Assembly: GCA_003116975.1 (NCBI GenBank)
Contig: BGKB01000063.1
Coordinates: 303,245 to 367,244, forward strand
Direction: 5' to 3'
DNA from: Aurantiochytrium sp. KH105
Taxonomy: Eukaryota > Sar > Bigyra > Thraustochytrida > Thraustochytriidae
DNA length: 64,000 nt
Made by a program: the position numbers and the translations under genes. The notes under the pieces are model-generated. The model did not search any database. It was not told the origin of the DNA and was given only the letters and a program-made list of their open reading frames with translations. Below are positions 51,000-60,099 of this stretch, piece by piece. Position 1 is the stretch's first letter, and every line of letters begins with the position of its first letter.

Positions 51000-52712
51000 T
51001 TAGAGTTGCACTTCAATTTCCTCCTCACCGACATCCTCGAAGGAATCTGTCTCGAGAAAAGGAGCATCTTCATCTTCATCTTCACGTCCAGCGTCACAAA
51101 ATGATCGAGTACTGTAATTCTTGTCACTGCCGGGGAAGCCTGCACTGCCTGCCCGCACCCACGGATCATGATTTGCATCAAAGTCCGACTTTCTTTCTCG
51201 ACGCGCCGCCGCGCGCGTCGAATGCAAAATAGCAAGCTGGCGGGGTCGGAAAATGTACACGAGTCCAGCAGTTACAAGGGTCTGACAAAACATTGTGGTT
51301 GCGAACACGCAGTCAGCCCGACTCCAGATTGCAACGGTCGCGGAAAGAATTGCGCCAAAGAAGTTTTGCGCCACAAAGAGCAAAATACTGGCGATCACAA
51401 CGCGCATGGACCGCTTGCGCGCCCATGTCTGCGCAACGATGTCGGCTCGCTGCCGGCTAGTTTTGGACACCAAAGCTTCTTGATTCATGCACAGCAACAC
51501 AGAACTCACCAAGGCATACGAGAGAATTCCTGTCTCCACGACGAGAATAAAGACCCATACAAAGCCGTAGTACTGATTGGTGAAATTGGGAGTTGTGCGA
51601 TATGCAAGAACCATGAGCGTTGCAAGAACATAAAAAACATTGAGAAACCACATGGCGCCCGCCAGAGACTCGCTTGCATGCAATTTTGGTGACAGAATCA
51701 TCCAGCCATTGCCAGCAAGCACCAAGATGCAGACGGTCGCCATCCGAACAGCCTCATCCAAAAGAAGACTGAGCAGCCGTAACAAGCTCACACTGTCGAT
51801 GCGTTCGATACCGTCCGAGGCAAAGGCAGCCAATTCTATCAAACTCATCAAGAGCGCTGCCAGCTCGGCGCAAACGATCCCAGCGACCATGAGAAATGGC
51901 AAAAGCGCAGGTCTGACACCTTCGCTAATCCCGCCTGCTCGTCGTTCTCGCTGCCAGTAGACAAAGTCCGTGGTGAGTACCGCAACAAAGCCTAGGAAGA
52001 AAATGGCAAACAGAATCGTCAAAGGCAAAAGCTGAAGTTCATCCGCGGGAAACTCGGACGTAAGACCGGCCGCTCTTCCAAGGCTGACAACATGCAGGTC
52101 GACTTCAACGCGGCCCACTTGTTCACTCTTGACGAGGGAGTGGCCCAGGTGGTGGTGGTAGCGAAGGTAAGCAGCATGCGTGCGCGCAGAGACATATTTC
52201 CGGTATCGCGCGGCATCGTTAAGTTGACGGTGGCCCGATGCTGCCAACGGTTTTGGACCAGCTTGGAGCAACTGTCGGCCGCGTCGTCGAAACCGCACGC
52301 AACGCGCGACGGCAATCCTCCACACGCTTGGTCGGTCTTTCGCTTCGAGAGATTGTTGTATGTGGTTAATCTCATTGCCGCCCTGAAGATGTTGCACGGC
52401 GCGCGCATAACCAAATGGCCCCGTTCTCGTTGCTTGCTTGCATGTTGCACGACGATTTTTTTCTAGTGCTGGATATGACGTATCTGTGTCGTCAAAAAAG
52501 ATCAAAATTGAGTCGTGCAGGACCTTGATTGTGCCTTCGACAAGACCTCCGTCGAGGTCTTGGCCCGACGTTGCATCCAGAGCATACTGCACAAGGACCT
52601 GAAAGTCCCCGCGAACAAACACATCACCTTGAAACCGCACAGCGCTAGCGCTCGCCACCGCGAGCGCCGCAACGAGGGCTCGGACGAACCAGCGCAGGGC
52701 CATGCCCAACAT
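51000..52712 (-). CDS. GPR180/TMEM145-like seven-transmembrane receptor-type protein
   Basis: ATG at 52712, 570 residues. A cleavable signal peptide is likely (hydrophobic residues 8-24, cleavage near ASA-VRF). A ~220-residue lumenal domain follows, with ILIFFDDTDTSYPAL and VWRIAVARC, then the conserved EFPADE just before the first membrane helix. Seven membrane segments lie between about 235 and 505, including DEAVRMATVCILVLAGNGWM and YYGFVWVFILVVETGILSYA. This layout is that of the GPR180/TMEM145 (intimal thickness receptor-like) family, whose members resemble rhodopsin-type receptors. The tail is acidic (EDEDEDAPFLE). Residues ~145-200 are Arg/His-rich and do not look like the family, so a local frameshift or unrecognised intron there is possible. 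Confidence 0.75.
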   Translation of the reverse strand: MLGMALRWFVRALVAALAVASASAVRFQGDVFVRGDFQVLVQYALDATSGQDLDGGLVEGTIKVLHDSILIFFDDTDTSYPALEKNRRATCKQATRTGPFGYARAVQHLQGGNEINHIQQSLEAKDRPSVWRIAVARCVRFRRRGRQLLQAGPKPLAASGHRQLNDAARYRKYVSARTHAAYLRYHHHLGHSLVKSEQVGRVEVDLHVVSLGRAAGLTSEFPADELQLLPLTILFAIFFLGFVAVLTTDFVYWQRERRAGGISEGVRPALLPFLMVAGIVCAELAALLMSLIELAAFASDGIERIDSVSLLRLLSLLLDEAVRMATVCILVLAGNGWMILSPKLHASESLAGAMWFLNVFYVLATLMVLAYRTTPNFTNQYYGFVWVFILVVETGILSYALVSSVLLCMNQEALVSKTSRQRADIVAQTWARKRSMRVVIASILLFVAQNFFGAILSATVAIWSRADCVFATTMFCQTLVTAGLVYIFRPRQLAILHSTRAAARRERKSDFDANHDPWVRAGSAGFPGSDKNYSTRSFCDAGREDEDEDAPFLETDSFEDVGEEEIEVQL

Positions 52713-53122
52713 GGTCCTCGACCTTGGTTCGTGGTCACTTTTTGCTCGCGAGCTTTGCCCCCCGCCTCAGCAGCAGGCGGCGAATCGTCTTGGCAGCGTG
52801 ACAGGGACGCAGGCTCGCTTCTACGCTCCCCCGCGCGCTCGAGGGCTTGGCCACTGGCGAGCGATTCGACCCCAAGGCGCTCGCGTACAGTCCAGCCTTG
52901 TGAGTTTGATGATCTCTTCAAGATGTCGAGCGCCCAAGTAAAGTCAAAGAACTTGCCACAACAAACATGTGGTGGTAGTACATGGCCCGGCCGGCCAGCC
53001 GTGGCAAGTGAGTTGAACGAATATTCTTTTCCTTTCACATGATCTAGACGATCTATATAGTACTACTGTGTCTGATTCATGGTTCTTGATTGATGAAGGA
53101 GAGAATAAAGCTTGGGCTGGGC
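52713..53122. other. Intergenic region
   Basis: This region lies between the 7-TM gene start and the next gene's stop, both on the minus strand. No gene recognised. Confidence 0.35.
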
Positions 53123-53437
53123 CTAGTTCAGGATGACCTTGCGCCCCTCAGGACTCTTCCAGACCTCACGCTGGTCCACCGGGCAACAAATCACGCACGG
53201 ACAGCCAATGAGGCACACTACAACACTGAGAATGCCACAGTAGCGCTCGTTATCGTAAATGCCTCCTTGCTGACGCTCGGGAGGGACGCCACGCATTGTC
53301 AAACGAGGATCTGCCATGGTTTGGACTTGCGGTGCCTGCTGTTGCTGGGCTGGAGGACTGTATGACAAATTATCCTGAGGAACTGGCTGGGCGTACACGG
53401 CCTTGGGCATTTGCTGCTGCGGCTGCTGCGGAGACAT
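53123..53437 (-). CDS. Small Pro/Gln-rich, Cys-rich hydrophobic protein (paralogue A)
   Basis: ATG at 53437, 104 residues. A Pro/Gln-rich N-terminal half (MSPQQPQQQMPKAVYAQPVP) precedes a conserved core: DPRLTMRGVP, then ERYCGILSVVVCLIGCPCVI followed by CCPVDQREVW and GRKVIL at the end. The hydrophobic, Cys-rich segment could be a short hairpin membrane anchor or palmitoylation site. The core is shared with the neighbouring gene at 54370-54732. I do not recognise the family; it looks like a small membrane-associated adaptor with a disordered tail, superficially LITAF-like, but it lacks the paired CxxC zinc knuckles. Confidence 0.6.
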   Translation of the reverse strand: MSPQQPQQQMPKAVYAQPVPQDNLSYSPPAQQQQAPQVQTMADPRLTMRGVPPERQQGGIYDNERYCGILSVVVCLIGCPCVICCPVDQREVWKSPEGRKVILN

Positions 53438-54369
53438 GCTTGCTCTTGCTTTCGATGTGTTGACTTTTTCCGCTCTTGACTTTGTGCGCGCTTTGGTCGC
53501 TCTTTTTCGCTCTGTTCACTGCTTTTGCTTTTTTTTTTGCTCTGGCTGTTTCTGTTGCAGGTTTGCTTTGGTTGCACCGCGACCTGTTTGGCCCGGCCTC
53601 GTGAATTGAGCGTTGAAGATGCGTCCCCGTCCCGATGCGATCGGTCACTCACGATGTTCAGCGAGCGCCCGCTCTTTCTTCACCACCGGAAGAAGAGAGG
53701 GGGGGGGGTAATGAAGAACTCTTACAAGTAAAACCTAATTTTAGGCAATATTGCAAACGGGACCTGGTGCGGATCCGTACTGCTATGATACACCCCGTAG
53801 AGCAAAAATCAATCAGCAACCGAATCGGTGCTCCCGTTCAGTGTTGGGGGACTTCGAAACAGCCAAATGAAGAAGACACGCGTACGCGAGAGCTGCCAGC
53901 AGCGGGCCAGCCAGCTCTATTGCTGCATGCGCGTGGTTTCGGTGACGCTTCACGATTTGTTCGAAACCTCATTTCAACAAGCCAGCCAAGGGACAACAGC
54001 CTTTTTTTTGAATTTTAATTTTTTCGATGGAATGCTAGAATTTCGCGGACGAGGCCGTCGCAGTTGAGAGCAGTGGTCGCGTGCGTCTTTCGTCAAATTT
54101 GTGTGCACAACAGCAGACCAGAGGCACTGTGAGACGTTAATTAACTTAATTAAAAATGATAAGAGGCGATCACCGTTTTACACACAAAAGGAAAAAACAA
54201 CCTTTTGCAAACAAAAGTATGCTTCGAAGATGGGGAAAGAAAGAACAGGATGATCCTGCATCTATTTTACATGAGATCTTCGCATGGCAAGGTCTTTCCT
54301 ACTCTCTATAACTCTTCTCCAAAGTCCAAGGCCAAACATGATTGACAAATAGTGCAAGCTAATGGTTTT
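53438..54369. other. Intergenic region between the two small paralogues
   Basis: 930 bp containing the promoter of paralogue A, a G-run at 53700-53708 and A/T-rich DNA near 54130-54160. No gene recognised. Confidence 0.4.
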
Positions 54370-54732
54370 TTACATTGTGGTTGACAGAATGATTTTACGG
54401 CCGTCGGGGCCTTTCCAGACCTCGCGCTCGTCGATGGGGACGCAAACAACACACCAAATGCCAAGAAGGCAAACGACGAGACTCATTGGCCCCAAATATC
54501 GCTCTTCCTCATAGTAGCCCTTTTCTTGGAGATCAGCGGGGACGCCGCGCATTGTCAGACGTGGGTCGCCTCCGAATCGCTGAGGCGCTGCTACGGGCGT
54601 TGGAGCTGCGTTTGCGTACGCAGGTGCTGAGGGTGCGCGATGCTGTGGCTGCGAGGGATCTACTGGCGTTGCCATGACAACGGGTTGCTCTGGCCGGTCG
54701 ACCATGCGCATTTTCTCCATTTCCGTCGACAT
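54370..54732 (-). CDS. Small Pro/Ala-rich, Cys-containing hydrophobic protein (paralogue B)
   Basis: ATG at 54732, 120 residues. The N-terminus is disordered and Pro/Ala-rich. The C-terminal core matches the neighbouring gene: GGDPRLTMRGVP, ERYLGPMSLVVCLLGIWCVV followed by CVPIDEREVW and GPDGRKIIL. Identity in this core is high while the N-terminal halves are unrelated in detail, which points to an old tandem duplication with constraint on the core. It is divergent with the SDA1 gene. Function unknown; membrane association is inferred from the hydrophobic segment. Confidence 0.6.
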   Translation of the reverse strand: MSTEMEKMRMVDRPEQPVVMATPVDPSQPQHRAPSAPAYANAAPTPVAAPQRFGGDPRLTMRGVPADLQEKGYYEEERYLGPMSLVVCLLGIWCVVCVPIDEREVWKGPDGRKIILSTTM

Positions 54733-55360
54733 TTCTTTCTAGTGAACCTCTTTTCTGTTGAGCGAAAGTCTCTCTTGAGCTGGCGTTTGCGCGTTCGGGA
54801 TTTGCTCGATCACCTCGCTCGATCATTGTTCGTCTCGACATGTCTCCTGATTCGGCACGCATGCATCCCTTCAAATTTTCGCGCCGGTCGGCGTCGGCTC
54901 TGCCAGTGATCGAACTTCACACTTTCATTTGTTGCAAGAAGCACGAGTCCAGCGAGAGTATGACAAACAGAATGCTTTACCAACTCGGCTGGTGGCCGGC
55001 TTTCGGGACGCGTGCAGAGATCGACCCGTCTCCGCTCGTAATATCACGTCTGTCTAGCAAACATGGGTTACCACTCACCATGGTCACTGAAACGTTGTCG
55101 GAAACCAAGCAAACCAACTTGGGAAAAAGCTTTCATTTTATTTTTTTTTTTCTGTTAGTTGCCCGGCGGTCGTTCCATTCCGTCGTTCTTTTACGAATCG
55201 TTCTTTGATAGAGGTTCTGCCGATTTCACCGGTTTCGCCGGGACCAAATCGCTGGTGGCGGCGAGCGAGCGCGCAGAACCGGAGTGGGTCGAGGGCGGGT
55301 CTCCTCGCTCTCTGTTTCTGCGCGAGCGAGGTCCGCGCGCGGCGGCGAGGCACGGGCACG
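54733..55360. promoter_or_regulatory. Divergent promoter region between small gene and SDA1
   Basis: 628 bp between opposite ATGs. Contains a T-run at about 55139-55151 and GCGAGCGAGC patches close to the SDA1 start. Confidence 0.4.
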
Positions 55361-57865
55361 ATGCTCAGTCTCGCGCTTCTCCAGAACAAGATCAAGCGTG
55401 CGCCGGAGGCGTACGAAGCGGAGTTCAAGCAGCAGCTGCGCACCTTCAATGCGCAGCTCAGCATCTTCGAGCTGTCGCCGCCCAAGGACTCCAAGGAGTT
55501 TGGGCGGCTCGTGACCTTTTTGAGCCAGGTGGCTAACCTGTACCCCAAGGAGAGCGGCGACTTTGCGGACTCCGTCAAGGGTCTCCTCGAGAAGTCGTAC
55601 GACACCATGGACCCGGACTTGCGCAAAACGCTCTTTCAGGCTCTGGTGCTTTTGCGTAACCGCGGTCAGCTGGACCCGGTGACACTCATCTCGCTATGCT
55701 TTTCTCTCTTTCGCTGCCAAGACAAGACGCTGCGCGAGCTCTTGTACACGCACATTGTCGCCGATGTGCGCAACGTGAACAAGAAGGCCTCCAACCACAA
55801 GTTGAACCGGGCCATTCAAAATGTCGTCTACAGCATGCTTGAGGACCCGAGCTCGATCGCCGCCAAGCGCTCGCTCCAAGTCATGGTGGACCTGTACAAA
55901 CGCCGTGTTTGGACAGACGGCCGCACCGTCAACGTCATCGCCGAGGCCTGTCTGTCAAACCAGCCCAAGAACGTCGCCATTGGTCTCCAGTTCTTTCTGG
56001 GTATTGATGAGAAAATTGATGCCCTTCAGGACGACGAGGAGGACGACGCCATCGAGGACGCGCTGCAGGCTTCTACAGGTAAAACCCGGGACAAGCTTGA
56101 GCGTGGCGCCCAAAAGACGTCTCGCATGTACTCGAAGAAGACGCGCGCGCGTCTGCGGAAAAAGGAAAAGGATGAAAAGGCGCTCAAGAAGGCCCGCTTG
56201 GCCAAGCTCGCTGCACGCGAGGCCGGCAACGCGGGCACATCGTCGGAGCGCCGCCGGATTGCTGCTCCGCGCTTTCCGGCTATTGATTTGATCAGTGATC
56301 CGCAGGGCTTTTCCGAGAAACTTTTCAAGAAGCTCCGCGGCTCGCGCGACCACTTCGAGGTGCGTCTGCTCATGATGAATCTTATCAGTCGCATTGTGGG
56401 TCACCACAAGCTCATCATGCTCTCTTTCTACAGCTTCGTGCAGCGCTATCTGCAGCCGCACCAGCGCCATGTCACCAACATCCTTGCGTACCTTATTCAG
56501 GCCTCGCACGAACTCGTCCCGAACGAGGAGCTTGAGCCGGTTGCAAAGCACATTGCCAACAACTTTATCAACGACCGCTCTGGACCAGAGCAAATGGCCG
56601 TGGGCCTCAACACGATCCGCGAGCTCGTCATCAAGGTTCCCCTCCTCACCACGGGCCAGGGCATGGACGACTTTTTCCAGGATCTCGTTGACTACAAGGC
56701 CTACCGACGCGACAAGAGTGTGATCATTGCGGCGCGTAGCCTGCTGAACTGCCTGCGCGATATCAATCCGTCTATTCTGCAACGCAAGGAGAGGGGCAAG
56801 TTCCGCAACGAAGTTGATAAGGTTCTCGAATATGGCGAGTTTAAGGTGGCCGAGGGTGTCGAAGGCGCCGAGCTCTTGCAAATGCTAGAGGAGGAGGCCG
56901 CCGCACGCGGCCTCTCGCTCGACGATGACGACGAGGAAGATGACGACGAGGAAATGGACGAGGACGAAGACGAGGATGCCGAGGAAAATGAGGAGGAGGA
57001 AGAAGAAGGTGATGAAGACGACGAAGATGAAGAAAAGGAAGAAGCAGCAGAGAAGTCAAGCGCCAAAAAGCGGAAACGTAGCAAGAGCAGCGCCGCCGAG
57101 GAAGACGTAGACGGCTCCGAAGATGAGGAGGAGGAGGAGGAGGAAGAAGAAGACGATGAACAAGACGAGAAGGAGGAGGAGCAAGATGCCGCGCCGCGTA
57201 GCGATGAAACGCTGCTCGAAAAGCTCCGCAGGCACAAGATTGACCAGAAGGGCCGCATTGACGCGCAGCGCATTCTCACAGAGCAAGATTTCGCCCGCAT
57301 CCGTAAGCTCAAAGCCAAGCTCGAAAAAGAAAAACGTGATCCGCGAGCGCGCAGAAAGATCGAGCGCAAGCGCGAAACTTCTTACAAACGCAACGTGCTC
57401 CTCAAGCAGCTCAAGGCGCAAGGCTTTGAGGTGGAGGGTCTGGAAAACATTGGCGACGGAGAAGTCGAAAGCGATGACGATCCTTTCGCAAGCGACCAGT
57501 CGTCCTCGGAGGACGAGGACGAGGACGAAGCTGTACCTGGCAACGACGGATCTTTCGATCCGAGCAACCTCGAGGGAGTTGTGCGCAAGCGCCGTCGCGA
57601 GCTCGCCGAACGTCTCGCTTCCGTCTACGATGGTCGCGCGGGCGCTCACGAGCTAGCGAGCAAGCGCGGTGGCGGTACCAACAACACCGAAAAGAACAAG
57701 AACAAGAACTTTCTCATGGTGCAAAAGTCTCGCAAGGTCCAGCGCAAAACTGTCGCATCCTTTCGCGAGCAGCAGTTGCAGCTTAAGAAGCACATTAAGA
57801 CACTCGAGCGCAACAAGAAAACGGTACAAAAGGTTCGTCGCAGGTCCAAGAAAGCGCGCAACTAA
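55361..57865 (+). CDS. SDAD1: SDA1-like 60S ribosome biogenesis protein
   Basis: The start is the ATG at 55361 (834 residues), opening with MLSLALLQNKIKRAPEAYEA, which matches the family N-terminus; the frame extends upstream only without a plausible ATG. Helical repeats of the SDA1 type follow: LISLCFSLFRCQDKTLRELLY, HIVADVRNVNKKASNHKLNR and FFLGIDEKID. A second conserved block includes HQRHVTNILAYLIQASHELV and VPLLTTGQGMDDFFQDLVDY. A long acidic segment (about residues 520-620, Glu/Asp runs with a KKRKRSK patch) and a basic C-terminus (KKTVQKVRRRSKKARN) are typical of nucleolar factors. SDA1 is needed for pre-60S maturation and nuclear export. Length and features fit the family well. Confidence 0.93.
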   Translation: MLSLALLQNKIKRAPEAYEAEFKQQLRTFNAQLSIFELSPPKDSKEFGRLVTFLSQVANLYPKESGDFADSVKGLLEKSYDTMDPDLRKTLFQALVLLRNRGQLDPVTLISLCFSLFRCQDKTLRELLYTHIVADVRNVNKKASNHKLNRAIQNVVYSMLEDPSSIAAKRSLQVMVDLYKRRVWTDGRTVNVIAEACLSNQPKNVAIGLQFFLGIDEKIDALQDDEEDDAIEDALQASTGKTRDKLERGAQKTSRMYSKKTRARLRKKEKDEKALKKARLAKLAAREAGNAGTSSERRRIAAPRFPAIDLISDPQGFSEKLFKKLRGSRDHFEVRLLMMNLISRIVGHHKLIMLSFYSFVQRYLQPHQRHVTNILAYLIQASHELVPNEELEPVAKHIANNFINDRSGPEQMAVGLNTIRELVIKVPLLTTGQGMDDFFQDLVDYKAYRRDKSVIIAARSLLNCLRDINPSILQRKERGKFRNEVDKVLEYGEFKVAEGVEGAELLQMLEEEAAARGLSLDDDDEEDDDEEMDEDEDEDAEENEEEEEEGDEDDEDEEKEEAAEKSSAKKRKRSKSSAAEEDVDGSEDEEEEEEEEEDDEQDEKEEEQDAAPRSDETLLEKLRRHKIDQKGRIDAQRILTEQDFARIRKLKAKLEKEKRDPRARRKIERKRETSYKRNVLLKQLKAQGFEVEGLENIGDGEVESDDDPFASDQSSSEDEDEDEAVPGNDGSFDPSNLEGVVRKRRRELAERLASVYDGRAGAHELASKRGGGTNNTEKNKNKNFLMVQKSRKVQRKTVASFREQQLQLKKHIKTLERNKKTVQKVRRRSKKARN

Positions 57866-57966
57866 TTGCATTCTTCTGCGCGATGATGTCGATGTGATGT
57901 CGATGATCATGATGATGCTACTACACATAAGCTTGTTTGTTTCATGTCCCCACCTACTTTCTTTTC

Positions 57967-59694
57967 TCAATAGTTATTGGCCAGCGTGTCGCGGACTTGT
58001 ACGCGAAAAGCAACGTCGCTTTTGCCGCACAGCTCTGGGTTGTTCGGGCACGCGCCGAAAACAACGACATCTTCGTTGCGGAGTTCAACACACTCTCCAG
58101 GCACCACAATCTCGCCGTTTACACTCGTTCCGTTTGTCGAATCAAGGTCTTCAATAAAGGCTCGAAGACCATGCTGAGGACCTGGCGCATTCGCGCGCGC
58201 TTCCTCCATTTTCGGTGACATGGTATTTACTTGAGCTTTAGACGCGACCCTCTCAAGCCGCGTAATCTGATTCTCAGAGGGCATCTTAACCATATCATCT
58301 TCTCGCGAAACAAATATCGATGCATGCCTTTTCGACACGAGCTTCGGGTATGCTTCAGAGTCAATAGTCACTTGTACGCAGCGCTTGTGTCTTCCGCAAT
58401 CATTTGCGCCATCCTGCAACACAATGCTGTCCATCTCGATATGCAGCGGAACGAGCGTCATGACGAAGCGCAAGCGCTCCTTTTCAGAACGTAATTGTCG
58501 CAAGTTCTGGATAAAAGAAATTTCGCGGCCAAGATTTCGCGTTGTTCGCTCCAGTCTGGCAGCCTTGCGAGACGCTGTGACGTCCTCTCTGCGCTTTGCG
58601 AGAAGCTCATGGCCATCGAGGTGCTCTTGGACTTCTTCCCATGTCTTGAAACGCCTCGGCGCCCCAAGGCGAGCGCACTTTTCGCATCGCCACAAGGCGA
58701 GATTCTTCTCCGAGGCCAACTTTTCGCGCATTGCGGCCTTGATGGACTCTTCTTGTCTTCGTTGTTCCGCCAAGCGTTTGCGCTCAGCTCCTGAAAGCTC
58801 TTGTGACTTTGATGAAGATTCCGCGAATTTGAGTTTGGCGGCATAGAGGATTGCTTCGTGTACCGCGTTCAAGAATGCTCGCACGGCGCGCTGGATCATT
58901 CGGGCCGCAGCATGAGCGTGTCGCACGTCAGAAGCGAGACGGTCTTCGGCTCTCATCCCAGCACGCAGAGCGAACATGGCGCGGGACTTGCGCATGCGCT
59001 TCAATTTTGCGCGTCGTTTGTCTTGTGTTGCGGCAAAGATGCGACGTCTGCGTTGCTGTCGCCATTTGCGTTGCAAAAGAATTCGCGCCGCGGCAACACT
59101 GCGAGACTCGAATTGGCCCAGGCTGTCATGCGCCAGCTCGAGTTCGCCTTGAAGGCGTCGGCGCGCATCTCGCACGGTCTCGTTCATGAATTGGGCGTCC
59201 AAGAAGACCTGTGCGCTGTCCACAAGACCACTTCGAATGTACCCTTCTCGCAAGGACAAATGTTTGCTCAACTTGTGACGAACGTCCACTTCGTGATAGG
59301 CTTTGTTAGCAAGGTACCTGGCCGCTTGCATACGCTCAAGCTCTAAGAAAACGTTCATACGTTCTGCACGCGAGATGGTGTGGAGCTGGAGCTCAAGTTC
59401 CTGACGAGCTTGCGAAAAATTGCGTTTCGCTTCTGCAGCTTTTACTGTGTGCCATGCGCAAAGTGCTGCAAAGTTTCCCTCGCGCTCGAGTGGTGGAGGC
59501 CGCAGGGCCTCAAGAATATCGAAAGGTAAAGCACTCGTCTTCCAAAGCTCCTCGAGTTGTGCACGGACGCTTGCGCCTTGCCGTTTGGCGTTAAGAAAAC
59601 GCACGAGCCCGCATACCTGCTGGCGCGACTCATTCAGGGCTGGAACAAGGTCGCTTCGTCTTCGCTCCAAGACTTCGTGCGCCACCGCGTCCAT
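57967..59694 (-). CDS. FHA-domain protein with C2H2-like zinc finger and IQ-like helices
   Basis: The start is the ATG at 59694 (575 residues); the frame above it reaches only a GTG. The N-terminal ~330 residues are helical and basic, with IQ-like segments (RKWRQQRRRRIFAATQDKRR; AARMIQRAVRAFLNAVHEAI). A single zinc finger follows: CEKCARL then HLDGH, C-x2-C-x17-H-x3-H, at about 355-385. The C-terminal FHA domain (about 430-570) has LVSKRHASI and EDLDSTNGTSVNG, with the phosphothreonine-contact Arg, Ser and Asn in place, but a ~35-residue insertion separates the two blocks. FHA domains bind phosphothreonine; with IQ (calmodulin) and zinc-finger parts this may be a signalling or centrosomal scaffold. 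Family beyond FHA not recognised. Confidence 0.75.
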   Translation of the reverse strand: MDAVAHEVLERRRSDLVPALNESRQQVCGLVRFLNAKRQGASVRAQLEELWKTSALPFDILEALRPPPLEREGNFAALCAWHTVKAAEAKRNFSQARQELELQLHTISRAERMNVFLELERMQAARYLANKAYHEVDVRHKLSKHLSLREGYIRSGLVDSAQVFLDAQFMNETVRDARRRLQGELELAHDSLGQFESRSVAAARILLQRKWRQQRRRRIFAATQDKRRAKLKRMRKSRAMFALRAGMRAEDRLASDVRHAHAAARMIQRAVRAFLNAVHEAILYAAKLKFAESSSKSQELSGAERKRLAEQRRQEESIKAAMREKLASEKNLALWRCEKCARLGAPRRFKTWEEVQEHLDGHELLAKRREDVTASRKAARLERTTRNLGREISFIQNLRQLRSEKERLRFVMTLVPLHIEMDSIVLQDGANDCGRHKRCVQVTIDSEAYPKLVSKRHASIFVSREDDMVKMPSENQITRLERVASKAQVNTMSPKMEEARANAPGPQHGLRAFIEDLDSTNGTSVNGEIVVPGECVELRNEDVVVFGACPNNPELCGKSDVAFRVQVRDTLANNY

Positions 59695-60099
59695 GAGGAG
59701 AGAGGGTACATGAGCGCGCGTATTGCGTTTTGCCCCTGCTAGGCTTTGCTCTGCAGGTAACGGCACTGTAAAGACAAATGAATTATTCTTGGCTCGTTTT
59801 CGCTGGCCATGAATGGCACGTTGCTTTCCTTCACAAAACGAGAAAGATCCCGCAGCACATACGAAGTAGGCCTAGGCCAATTAATCTCTGTCGTCTCGCC
59901 ACTCCTCCTGCAGGCTTGCAGGCTTGGTCCTCCTTTCTGTTCTGGAGGTTATTCCTTAGCGGCTGTAAAGTTTCCTTCGTCCCACCCAACCACCGTCGCC
60001 TTCGGTCGCCTTCGTATTTTTCCGGGGCAGGCAGAACCTGAAGAGGGCTGCTCGTGACGTCTGCCAGCGGGGGCGCTGGCGGCACGTGCGCTCGGGACG
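59695..60099. promoter_or_regulatory. Divergent promoter region between FHA and CENP-N-like genes
   Basis: 405 bp between opposite ATGs. No recognisable core element. Confidence 0.35.

Noticed and set aside
52019-52450. 143-residue alternative minus-strand frame inside the 7-TM gene
   Set aside because: It contains some plausible sequence (SKLVQNRWQHRATVNLTMPR), so a frameshift in the main frame cannot be excluded, but without transcript data I kept the single open frame.
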